A stretch of 7,526 nucleotides of DNA from Alistipes sp. (lineage in GTDB: Bacteria; Bacteroidota; Bacteroidia; Bacteroidales; Rikenellaceae): the NCBI GenBank assembly GCA_017380275.1, contig JAFOEH010000068.1, forward strand, positions 1 through 7,526, read 5' to 3'. Shown piece after piece: positions 1 to 6,758 of the stretch. Position 1 is the first letter of the stretch, and each line of letters begins with the position of its first letter. Below the pieces are notes generated by a model. It searched no databases, was not told the origin of the DNA, and worked only from the letters and a program-made list of their open reading frames with translations. The translations under genes and the position numbers were made by a program.

Positions 1-129
1 ACACCTTGGAATGGGCTTAATTCTTTTAGCCTCTATTTCTTTGGCAGAATCTTGATTTTAAATAGGCTAATTGCGCGGTTTTTTTCTAGCAGAAATGGAG
101 AAGGAAAGATATTGACAAACAATAGTATG
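1..129. other. A/T-rich segment of unknown origin abutting truncated GH57 gene
   Basis: By hand count this stretch is about 35% GC, clearly below the neighbouring genes. It holds no complete gene. The minus-strand GH57 reading frame runs through it only by chance, to a TAG at 67-69. A plus-strand frame ends at a TGA at 53-55 and could be the tail of a gene lying to the left, but only 17 residues are visible and I do not recognise them. A run of seven T follows GCGCGG at about 74-85, without a convincing stem. The segment could be the end of an insertion sequence, a rearrangement boundary or an assembly chimera. No terminal repeat or target duplication can be tested because only one side is present. 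Confidence 0.4.
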
Positions 130-801
130 AGCAAACTTATCGGCGGTCAAAGGGTACTGATCCCAGCCCTGATTTGAGAAGCGGAATGCAATATCGTCCG
201 AGAGCTTGTAGTTGCGAAGCAGTACGCGCAGGCGGTTGTCGATAGCGTTGGTGTAGATGTAGTCGGGCGACTTCCATCCCATAACGTGCTTTGCTCCCTC
301 TGCAAGAACGGTCTTAAAGCCGAGCTCAGATACCATAGAACCGATCTCGTCAGAGTAGATAAGCTCCGTATTGCGGAATGCTACGGGCTTCTTGCCGAAC
401 TCCTCCTTAATCATCTTGGTGTGGAGCTTAACCTGCTCAACGAAATCCTCCTTTGACGAGAGAGCTGCCAAAGAGTGAGAATAGGTCTCGGCGAGGAACT
501 CCACGCAACCCGTCTCAGCCAGAGCGCGGAATGAATCCAGCACCTCGGGAGCGTAGGCACGGAACTGCTCAACGGCAGAACCGGTGATTGAGAACGAGCA
601 CTTGAAAGCGCCCTTGTTCTCCTTAATGAGCTTGAGCAGCAGTGCATTCATCGGCAGATAGCACTGACGTGCAACCTTCTGCATAATGGCACGATTGGTA
701 AAATCGTCGAGGTAGTTGTGGTCCTTACCGATGTTGAAGAAGCGGTAAACCTTCAAACGCCACGGCTGATGCACCTGAAAATATAAGCAAACTGTTTTCA
801 T
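67..801 (-). CDS. GH57 alpha-amylase family protein, C-terminally truncated
   Basis: This is the N-terminal half of a GH57 retaining alpha-glucan hydrolase or transferase, a cytoplasmic enzyme of glycogen turnover. Visible GH57 regions are the HQP motif at residues 11-13, GCVEF...H around 98-109, and RNTELIY with the likely nucleophile Glu146. Family members in this setting are usually well over 400 residues. They carry, further on, the conserved region with the acid/base Asp (a DYETFGEH-like motif) and the last conserved region. Here family-like sequence stops at about residue 224 (LTADKFA), and 20 unrelated residues follow before the stop. Without the acid/base Asp the product should be inactive. 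The ATG at 801 is well placed: the protein begins directly with MKTVCLYFQVHQP, and it lies 14 bases after the GT4 gene, so it is the last gene of the operon. The leader is A-rich with no Shine-Dalgarno. Family assignment is secure; whether the protein is made is not known. Confidence 0.85.
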   Translation of the reverse strand: MKTVCLYFQVHQPWRLKVYRFFNIGKDHNYLDDFTNRAIMQKVARQCYLPMNALLLKLIKENKGAFKCSFSITGSAVEQFRAYAPEVLDSFRALAETGCVEFLAETYSHSLAALSSKEDFVEQVKLHTKMIKEEFGKKPVAFRNTELIYSDEIGSMVSELGFKTVLAEGAKHVMGWKSPDYIYTNAIDNRLRVLLRNYKLSDDIAFRFSNQGWDQYPLTADKFAHTIVCQYLSFSISARKKPRN

Positions 802-815
802 ATCGAGTGTTTTTA

Positions 816-2135
816 TTATTTTGCAACTTCGTTAATAGCATCTTCGTAAACGGTCTTGATCTTAGCGGCAGCATTGTTCCACTTAAGACCCGTAACCTCC
901 TCCAGACCCTTCTCCGAGAACATCTTAGCCAGGGCAGGATACTTCACAAAGCCGTAGATGGCGTCAGCCATTGCGTCAACATCCCAGTAATCAACCTTTA
1001 CGGCGTAGTCCAGCACCTCTGCAACACCACTCTGCTTCGAGATGATCGAGGGCACGTTGGCGCGCATAGCCTCCAGAGGTGAGATACCGAACGGCTCTGA
1101 CACCGAGGGCATAATATATACGTCCGAGAGCTGGAACATCTTATGAACATCGTCGCCCTTCAGGAAGCCCGTGAAGTGGAAACGGTCGGCAATACCCAGA
1201 CGTGCCACACGGCGGATAACGTGGTTCATCATATCACCCGATCCGGCCATTACGAAACGTACGTTAGGCACACGCTTTAAGACCTTCGCAGCAGCCTCAA
1301 CGAAGTAGTCGGGGCCCTTCTGGAAGGTGATTCGACCGAGGAACGTAACAATCTTATCAGTCACACCACGCTCGGGCATCTCGTTATCCTTCTCGGCAAA
1401 GCGAACGGCATTGTGTACCGTCACCACGCGCTCGGCGGGGATGCCATACTTCTCGATAACAATATTTCTTGTCAGATTCGACACCGCAATAACGCGATCG
1501 GCAGCAGCCATACCAGCCTTCTCGATAGCATAGACACGGGTATCGATATTATCGCTCGACGAGCGGTCGAACGAGGTAGCGTGCATATGCACAACCAACG
1601 GCTTGCCCGACACGCGCTTTGCGGCGATACCGGCAAAGTAGGTCAACCAGTCGTGGGCGTGAATCACATCGAACTGACCCTCCAACTGTCGTGCCACCTC
1701 GGCAGCCACAACGGCATAACGCGCAACCTCCTCCATCAGGTTTGCACCATACTTTCCAGAGAAGGTGTAACGCTGTGTCCAGCTATCACCCTCCTTCTCC
1801 CAGAACTTGCGACCCGTGCGCTCGTAACCCTCACGATAGGTCTCAAACTCCTCGGGAGAGATGTAAGGCACCATATTCGAGTCGATGTGGATGAACGAAA
1901 TCTTGCGCATAATATCGTCAGCTCCCTCGATCTTCGAGTCGCAGTAACGCGCCTCGATGTCGCTGGCATTAACGACCTTCACAAAACGCTCGTCCTCGTC
2001 GCCCGAAGCACGAGGCATCACAAAGATAACCTCCACATCGTTGCGTGCCAAGCCTCGTGTCATACCGTAACACGCCGTACCGAGACCACCGGCAATATGA
2101 GGCGGGAACTCCCAGCCAAACATTAATACTCTCAT
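816..2135 (-). CDS. GT4/GT5-like glycosyltransferase, probable glycogen/starch synthase
   Basis: A 439-residue GT-B fold glycosyltransferase that probably extends alpha-1,4-glucan from a nucleotide-glucose donor in the cytoplasm. The N-terminus MRVLMFGWEFPPHIAGGLG carries the glycine loop (residues 16-19) typical of starch-synthase-like N-domains. HAHDW at 159-163 is the usual inter-domain motif. The C-terminal Glycos_transf_1 domain has GR...KG (Arg268, Lys273), which contacts donor phosphates, and the E-x7-E motif (Glu347, Glu355) in SEPFGISPLEAM. Length is normal and the frame intact. It starts 16 bases after the debranching enzyme stop and ends 14 bases before the GH57 start, so the three are surely cotranscribed. 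Bacteroidales genomes commonly have this GDE-GT-GH57 trio, which supports a role in glycogen metabolism. The exact donor (ADP- or UDP-glucose) cannot be read from the sequence. A GT4 enzyme making another glucan is possible but less likely here. Confidence 0.88.
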   Translation of the reverse strand: MRVLMFGWEFPPHIAGGLGTACYGMTRGLARNDVEVIFVMPRASGDEDERFVKVVNASDIEARYCDSKIEGADDIMRKISFIHIDSNMVPYISPEEFETYREGYERTGRKFWEKEGDSWTQRYTFSGKYGANLMEEVARYAVVAAEVARQLEGQFDVIHAHDWLTYFAGIAAKRVSGKPLVVHMHATSFDRSSSDNIDTRVYAIEKAGMAAADRVIAVSNLTRNIVIEKYGIPAERVVTVHNAVRFAEKDNEMPERGVTDKIVTFLGRITFQKGPDYFVEAAAKVLKRVPNVRFVMAGSGDMMNHVIRRVARLGIADRFHFTGFLKGDDVHKMFQLSDVYIMPSVSEPFGISPLEAMRANVPSIISKQSGVAEVLDYAVKVDYWDVDAMADAIYGFVKYPALAKMFSEKGLEEVTGLKWNNAAAKIKTVYEDAINEVAK

Positions 2136-2151
2136 CCTATTATCTTTTTAT

Positions 2152-4197
2152 CTATTTTTTCTTGCGTACACACTTCTTCTTGGGCGCCTCTGCCTGAGCT
2201 TCATCTTTCGGCTCGACAATCTGCTTTGCTGCCGTCTTCTTGGCTGCGCTCTTCTTGGCAGTTGCCTTCTTACGCCACTCCTGCGTCAATGCACTGATGT
2301 AGAGCAGAGCACCTACGCTGGTTGCTTGTGACAGACATCCGCGCGCACGGAACGGGGGATCACCCTCGAAACACTCGCTAATCGAGCCGATACAAGAGGT
2401 CTGAATCTCGCTATCGAAACCTGCGAGCAACTCCTCGGCATTAGCCAAGAAACGCTCACCCGCGATTGCGAAACAGCTATTAGCGTAGAACATCAGAGGC
2501 CATACCCAGATCGAACCGTTACGGCTTGCCAGATCCTGCGAACGCTGATCCTCGGCATACGAGGGCTCGTAGTGGGGATTGCGCGGCGAGAGCGAACGTA
2601 CGCCACGAGGTGTGATAAGGTGCTGGCGAACAACGCTCAACACATCCATCATCTGCTCCTCGTTGAGCATCGTATAGTCCAGACCGCAAGCTACGAGCAT
2701 ATTCGAACGACGATAGTCGTTGGTCTCGTAATCATTCACATAGTCTGCCAAATAGCCCTCGTCGAGCCAGAATTTCGATATAAACGACTCTTTGGTCTTT
2801 GCAGGCTCAGCAGCCCAGGCCTCCACAAAGGCCTTATCCTTATACTTGCGAGCCAACGCCAAAGTGTAGCTTACGGCGTTGTACCACAAAGCCTGAATCT
2901 CCACTGCATAGCCTGCGCGCTGTGCTACGGGCTTGCCATCGACGATGGTGTTCATCCACGTCAGGCACTCACCCTCCGCAGCAGCCCATACCAGACCATT
3001 ATCGTGCAACTTAACCTTCTCGCCAAAACCGCGACGATAAGCCTCAAGGATCGACTTCATAGCCGCGCCATAACGCTCCCAGAGCGCCTTAGCCGAGATA
3101 TGCTTCTCGAGATTCTGCAACGTCCAGAAGAACCAGAGCGGCGCATCGGCAGCCACCCACGCTGAAGCGTTGCCAGCGAAGTCGCCATCGTGCATCTGAG
3201 CTACCATCGTATCCAGAACATCCAAGCAATCCTCCTTATGCTTCTGCTCGAGCACGATACCCGGCAGCGAGATGAATGTATCGCGGCCAACTGTTCCGTA
3301 CCAAGGATAACCGGCAATCATCTCAGTTCTTCCGCCCGGACGACGAACAACGAACTGACGAGCCGAGTGGTGCAGACAGCTCAGGAAGTCGATCTTGTGG
3401 GTACGACGTGCGATCGAAGCCTCGTAGATCTGCGAGATAGTCTCACCCGTAGCCATCTCATCGGTAGCGGCCGAGAAGATCACGCTCTCGCCCTTCTTGA
3501 TGGGCATCTCGAAGTAACCCGTAGTCAAGAGATCCTCGTAGCCATCGTAACCACGCTTAATCTCCTCGGGATACTCAAAACCGTAGTACCAATCGGGAGC
3601 AGCCACGAACTCTGCGTCGGCCTTATTGGTCTGAAGGTAGAGCCAGGGGTAACCCTCGTAGAGCTTACACTTCACACCGCCCGCAACAGGATACGAACGA
3701 CCGTTAGCCTCGACGTTAGCCTTCGAGAGCGAATGCTTGTTACGGAAGGCGAAGAAGGGGCGCAGACGGAGCGTAGTATCAGAGTGGGCATCGACAAGCG
3801 TGTAGCGGATCATAAGCTGCGTACGCTTGTGAATCCACAACAGCTCCTTACGCAGAATCACGCCACCCACACGATATGTGATCGTGGGCGTAGGTGTGTA
3901 CTTGAAATCGGTAATATACTTATGTCCTCGAGGCTCATACACACCCTTGAAGCGGTGCAGAGCCAGGTTAAACGACTGATCGTGCTGGATGATCGTCTCA
4001 TCGAGCGACGAAAGCAGAACGTATGCCTCGTCGGTCTGGTCGATCGGGGCCACCATCAAGCCGTGGTATTTGCGGGTATTGCAACATACGATCGTGGTGC
4101 TCATATATCCGCCCTTGCGGTCGGTGGCGAGCATCTCACGCTGAAGCGAATACTCCAAATTGCCTAATTCACTCTTGTCAAATGTTAGTGCCGACAT
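2152..4197 (-). CDS. Glycogen debranching enzyme (GH133, amylo-alpha-1,6-glucosidase type)
   Basis: A 681-residue bacterial glycogen debranching enzyme that should hydrolyse alpha-1,6-linked glucose stubs left after phosphorylase action. Residues about 1-270 match the GDE N-terminal domain (TDRKGGY, NTRKYHGLMVAP). Residues about 290-640 form the (alpha/alpha)6 GDE_C catalytic domain, with AGYPWYGTVGRDTF (Asp306), the ECLTWMN segment (Asn416) and VEIQALWYNA (Glu433). The domain ends near SVGALLYISALTQEW. A Lys/Ala-rich tail of about 39 residues follows, which the family does not need. The ATG at 4197 gives the expected N-terminus (MSALTFDKSELGNLEYSLQ) and is the first gene after the terminator-containing gap, so it probably leads the operon with the GT and GH57 genes. 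The leader is A/T-rich with no Shine-Dalgarno, as usual in Bacteroidota. The assignment is firm. Catalytic residues were assigned by motif position, not by alignment. Confidence 0.93.
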   Translation of the reverse strand: MSALTFDKSELGNLEYSLQREMLATDRKGGYMSTTIVCCNTRKYHGLMVAPIDQTDEAYVLLSSLDETIIQHDQSFNLALHRFKGVYEPRGHKYITDFKYTPTPTITYRVGGVILRKELLWIHKRTQLMIRYTLVDAHSDTTLRLRPFFAFRNKHSLSKANVEANGRSYPVAGGVKCKLYEGYPWLYLQTNKADAEFVAAPDWYYGFEYPEEIKRGYDGYEDLLTTGYFEMPIKKGESVIFSAATDEMATGETISQIYEASIARRTHKIDFLSCLHHSARQFVVRRPGGRTEMIAGYPWYGTVGRDTFISLPGIVLEQKHKEDCLDVLDTMVAQMHDGDFAGNASAWVAADAPLWFFWTLQNLEKHISAKALWERYGAAMKSILEAYRRGFGEKVKLHDNGLVWAAAEGECLTWMNTIVDGKPVAQRAGYAVEIQALWYNAVSYTLALARKYKDKAFVEAWAAEPAKTKESFISKFWLDEGYLADYVNDYETNDYRRSNMLVACGLDYTMLNEEQMMDVLSVVRQHLITPRGVRSLSPRNPHYEPSYAEDQRSQDLASRNGSIWVWPLMFYANSCFAIAGERFLANAEELLAGFDSEIQTSCIGSISECFEGDPPFRARGCLSQATSVGALLYISALTQEWRKKATAKKSAAKKTAAKQIVEPKDEAQAEAPKKKCVRKKK
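2155..2271 (-). other. Lys/Ala-rich low-complexity C-terminal tail of the debranching enzyme
   Basis: Residues 643-681 contain 14 Lys and 1 Arg out of 39. Three spaced KK pairs sit in an Ala/Ser/Thr background (KKATAKKSAAKKTAAK). A short acidic/Gln/Ala linker follows, and the protein ends KKKCVRKKK. The pattern resembles histone-H1-like or other disordered basic tails rather than a folded domain. It starts directly after the last conserved element of the catalytic domain. Confidence 0.8.
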
Positions 4198-4229
4198 ATT
4201 AAAGTTTTTGAAAAATTATTTATCTATCG

Positions 4230-4261
4230 TAAAGTTAATAAAAAATTTGGAGTCACTCCAA
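4230..4261 (-). promoter_or_regulatory. Putative Bacteroidota-type promoter for the GDE-GT-GH57 operon
   Basis: On the minus strand TAACTTTA (4237-4230) matches the Bacteroidota -7 consensus TAnnTTTG except at the last base. A TTG at 4261-4259 lies 21 bases upstream, near the expected -33 position. The start of transcription would fall near 4223, leaving an A/T-rich leader of about 25 bases before the GDE ATG. This is inferred from consensus only. Its position between the upstream terminator and the operon start supports it. Confidence 0.4.
4247..4261. promoter_or_regulatory. 15-bp perfect palindrome, candidate operator or attenuator
   Basis: TTGGAGTCACTCCAA is an inverted repeat with 7-base arms around a single central base. 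It is flanked symmetrically by AAAAA (4241-4245) and TTTTT (4263-4267) after one mismatched position on each side. It overlaps the putative -33 region of the operon promoter, which would suit a dimeric transcriptional regulator. Read on the minus strand, it could also form a short 6-bp hairpin followed by A and six T (4246-4240), so a weak terminator is an alternative. Confidence 0.5.
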
Positions 4262-4328
4262 CTTTTTTACAACAAATCGACAAAAAGAGGCGACTTATTT
4301 ATCATTTCCGTCTTTTTGAAGGATGAGT

Positions 4329-4363
4329 AAAACTTTTCGGGCGGGATGCTCCCACCCGAAAAG
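4329..4363 (-). terminator. Strong Rho-independent terminator of the phosphorylase gene
   Basis: Just 6 bases after the phosphorylase stop codon the minus strand reads CTTTTCGGG, T, GGGA, loop GCA, TCCC, G, CCCGAAAAG and then TTTT. This gives a 14-bp stem (4333-4363) with one internal U-G wobble and a 3-base loop, followed by a T-run at 4332-4329. On the plus strand the wobble becomes a C-A mismatch and no T-run follows, so it works in the minus direction. Confidence 0.88.
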
Positions 4364-4369
4364 ATATGA

Positions 4370-6724
4370 TTAGGCCCACTTAACCAACGCGAAGTCCATA
4401 CGGTGAGGCAGGCGGTCGTTGGTCGGATAAACACGCAGAGCTACGTCGAACGAACCCGTACGCTCGGGAGTGTAGTCGATCGAGAAGGTCACCTCGTTGC
4501 CCTCGATATTCTTGACAGCGAGCTGCTTGGTGGCAACCACATTCACAGCCTCGCCAGCCTCGATCTGCTTAGCAACAACCAACTCTACACCCAACTCCTC
4601 GGCACTGAGGTTAGCCACGTTGAGCGTTACCTCGTAGCGGTACTTCTTATCTACGAAGATAGCCTCATTATCCAGCTCTACACGCTTAACGTTCAGAATC
4701 TTAACATCGTCCCAAGCGGCCGATACCTTACGCTTCCAAGCGGCCATCTCGCGAGCCATACGGTAGTTGTTCTCCACCATCTGCTCCTTGCGAGCCTTGA
4801 GCTTGTTGTAGAAGCGCTCCTCGTAGTCGATAAGCATACGGTTTGTAGTGAAGTTCGATGCGATGTCGGCAACACACTTCTTAACAGCATCAACCCAGCG
4901 GTGGGGTACGCCATCCTCCGAGCGGTCGTAGTACATAGGTACGATCTGATCCTCGATAGTGTTGTAGATCATCTCGGCATCGAGCTCATCCTGGAAGCGC
5001 TGGTCGGTGAACGAACGCTCCATAGGAAGCATCCAACCTGCACCCTCCTTGTAACCCTCAACCCACCAGCCGTCGAGTACTGAGAACTGCATTACACCGT
5101 TCATTACACACTTCTCGCCCGAAGTACCTGAAGCCTCGAGAGGACGGGTAGGAGTATTCAACCATACATCCACACCCTGAACCATACGACGAGCAAGCTC
5201 CATATCGTAGTTCTGCAGGAAGACAATCTTACCTACGAACTCGGGCATTGATGATACCTCAACGATACGCTTGATCAGATCCTGACCCGGCTTATCGTGC
5301 GGGTGAGCCTTACCGGCGAAGATGAACTGTACGGGGCGCTCCTTGTTATTCACCAGAGCCGACAGACGCTCGAGGTTGGTGAAGAGAAGGTGAGCACGCT
5401 TATATGTTGCGAAGCGACGCGCGAAACCGATCGTAAGTACATCGGGACGAACACGCTCCACGATCTGAACCATCTGACGGGGTGAGTCGAAACGCACCTG
5501 CTTGGGATCGCTGTAACGAGCGCGGATGTGCTTGATCAAGCGCTCCTTCAGAGCGATACGCTCACGCCACAACTCGGCATCGTCGATCTTGTGAACACCC
5601 TGCCACTCAGGGATGTTATAGACGTGGCCGTTGAAGCCGCCGGGGAAGTAACGATCGTACAGACGGCGCAGGTTCGACGCAACCCAAGTGGGGAAGTGAA
5701 CACCGTTGGTAACGTAGCCGATGTGAAGCTCATTCTTGAAGTATCCAGGCCACATATTACCCAGAATATCCTTCGACACCTCACCGTGCAACCACGACAC
5801 ACCGTTAACCTCCTGCGAGAGGTTACAAGCCAATACTGACATTGAGAAACGCTCGTTAGGATCGTTGGGGTTGGTCTTACCCAGGTTGATGAACTGCTCC
5901 CAGGTGATGCCCAATACATCGGGATAGTGCGACATATACTGACGCATCATCGACTCGGGGAAGGCATCGTGACCTGCAGGCACGGGGGTATGCGTAGTGA
6001 AGAGCGACGATGAACGAACGACCTCCATAGCCTCCGAGAACGAGAGGTGCTTCTTCGAGATGAGGTTGCGGCAACGCTCCAGACCGATGAATGCAGCGTG
6101 ACCCTCGTTGCAGTGGTAAACCTCCTGCTTGATACCCATCTTAACCAGCGCACGGATACCACCAACGCCGAGCAAAAGCTCCTGCTTGAGGCGGTTCTCC
6201 CAGTCGCCACCGTAGAGGTAGTATGTGATCTGACGATCCTCCTCGCGGTTTGCCTCGTAGTCGGTATCCAAGAGGTAGAGGTCGGTACGACCTACCTGGC
6301 ACTTCCATACGCGAGCCGAGAGGTTACGTCCGGGCAGAGCGATCTGGATGGTTACCCAGTTGCCAGCCTCGTCACGCACGGGCGAGATGGGCAACTTTGC
6401 GAAGTTCTGTGCCTCGTAGGTTGCCACCTGGCTACCCTGCGATGAGAGCTGCTGGGTGAAGTAACCATAGCGGTACAAAAGACCTACGGCTGCCATCGGA
6501 ACATTCTTATCCGAAGCCTCCTTCAGGTAGTCACCTGCCAAGATACCCAGACCACCCGAGTAGATCTTCAGCGATGAGTGCAGACCATACTCCATTGAGA
6601 AGTAAGCTACCTTTGCGCTCTTTCCATCGGGCTTCTCCGACATATACTTATCCAACTGATCGGCAACATTATCAAGACGTGCCAAGAACTCCTTGTCATT
6701 CTCCAGCTCGTTGATGCGCTCCAA
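4370..6724 (-). CDS. glgP: AgpA-type alpha-glucan phosphorylase (GT35), 3' part of a frameshifted fusion gene
   Basis: Cytoplasmic, PLP-dependent phosphorylase that releases glucose-1-phosphate from glycogen or maltodextrin ends. It belongs to the compact branch typified by Thermotoga AgpA. Visible motifs are FSMEYGLHSSLKIYSGGLG, CNEGHAAF, TTHTPVPAGHD, VTNGVHFPTW, GFARRFATYKR, and RPLEASGTSGEK with the PLP-binding Lys at residue 538. A C-terminal beta-rich region (about 690-784) ends DFALVKWA. The only start available in this frame is the TTG at 6724, which has no ribosome site. Family-like coding (ISRNLWWCW, then LFESIDPELW) continues upstream in this frame to 6844, then jumps frame to the GT3-encoding ORF. 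The natural protein is therefore a fusion broken at 6845-6846, and the TTG start is probably not real. Enzyme identity is very well supported; expression of this half alone is doubtful. A strong terminator follows. Confidence 0.9.
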   Translation of the reverse strand: MERINELENDKEFLARLDNVADQLDKYMSEKPDGKSAKVAYFSMEYGLHSSLKIYSGGLGILAGDYLKEASDKNVPMAAVGLLYRYGYFTQQLSSQGSQVATYEAQNFAKLPISPVRDEAGNWVTIQIALPGRNLSARVWKCQVGRTDLYLLDTDYEANREEDRQITYYLYGGDWENRLKQELLLGVGGIRALVKMGIKQEVYHCNEGHAAFIGLERCRNLISKKHLSFSEAMEVVRSSSLFTTHTPVPAGHDAFPESMMRQYMSHYPDVLGITWEQFINLGKTNPNDPNERFSMSVLACNLSQEVNGVSWLHGEVSKDILGNMWPGYFKNELHIGYVTNGVHFPTWVASNLRRLYDRYFPGGFNGHVYNIPEWQGVHKIDDAELWRERIALKERLIKHIRARYSDPKQVRFDSPRQMVQIVERVRPDVLTIGFARRFATYKRAHLLFTNLERLSALVNNKERPVQFIFAGKAHPHDKPGQDLIKRIVEVSSMPEFVGKIVFLQNYDMELARRMVQGVDVWLNTPTRPLEASGTSGEKCVMNGVMQFSVLDGWWVEGYKEGAGWMLPMERSFTDQRFQDELDAEMIYNTIEDQIVPMYYDRSEDGVPHRWVDAVKKCVADIASNFTTNRMLIDYEERFYNKLKARKEQMVENNYRMAREMAAWKRKVSAAWDDVKILNVKRVELDNEAIFVDKKYRYEVTLNVANLSAEELGVELVVAKQIEAGEAVNVVATKQLAVKNIEGNEVTFSIDYTPERTGSFDVALRVYPTNDRLPHRMDFALVKWA

Positions 6725-6758
6725 TGTGAGCTTGTCGATCAGTGCGATGGGGTTGCGA

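Noticed and set aside
2..55. C-terminal tail of a plus-strand gene (possible transposase) ending at TGA 53-55
   Set aside because: Only 17 codons are visible and none match a family I can name, so it is mentioned only under the A/T-rich segment.
1413..2126. A 237-residue plus-strand open frame opposite the GT4 gene
   Set aside because: Antisense shadow of a gene with all GT-B motifs; the translation is His/Arg/Leu-rich with no recognisable domain.
3190..4167. A 325-residue plus-strand open frame opposite the debranching enzyme
   Set aside because: It lies entirely antisense to a well-conserved GDE gene, shows no family motifs, and its length is explained by codon bias on the minus strand leaving few stops in this mirror frame.
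4403..5083. A 226-residue plus-strand open frame opposite the phosphorylase
   Set aside because: Shadow of the GT35 coding strand; no leader, neighbour or motif supports it.
5095..5130. Glu instead of Met next to the PLP lysine (GTSGEK) as a possible inactivating change
   Set aside because: The PLP-binding Lys538 and surrounding ASGTSG and NGV motifs are intact; the variant position is not catalytic and I recall GTSGEK in other Bacteroidota phosphorylases.
6722..6724. TTG as the true start of a stand-alone phosphorylase
   Set aside because: Conserved DUF3417 sequence (NLWWCW onward) continues about 40 codons upstream in the same frame, and no ribosome site precedes the TTG. It is simply the first possible start codon after the frameshift.
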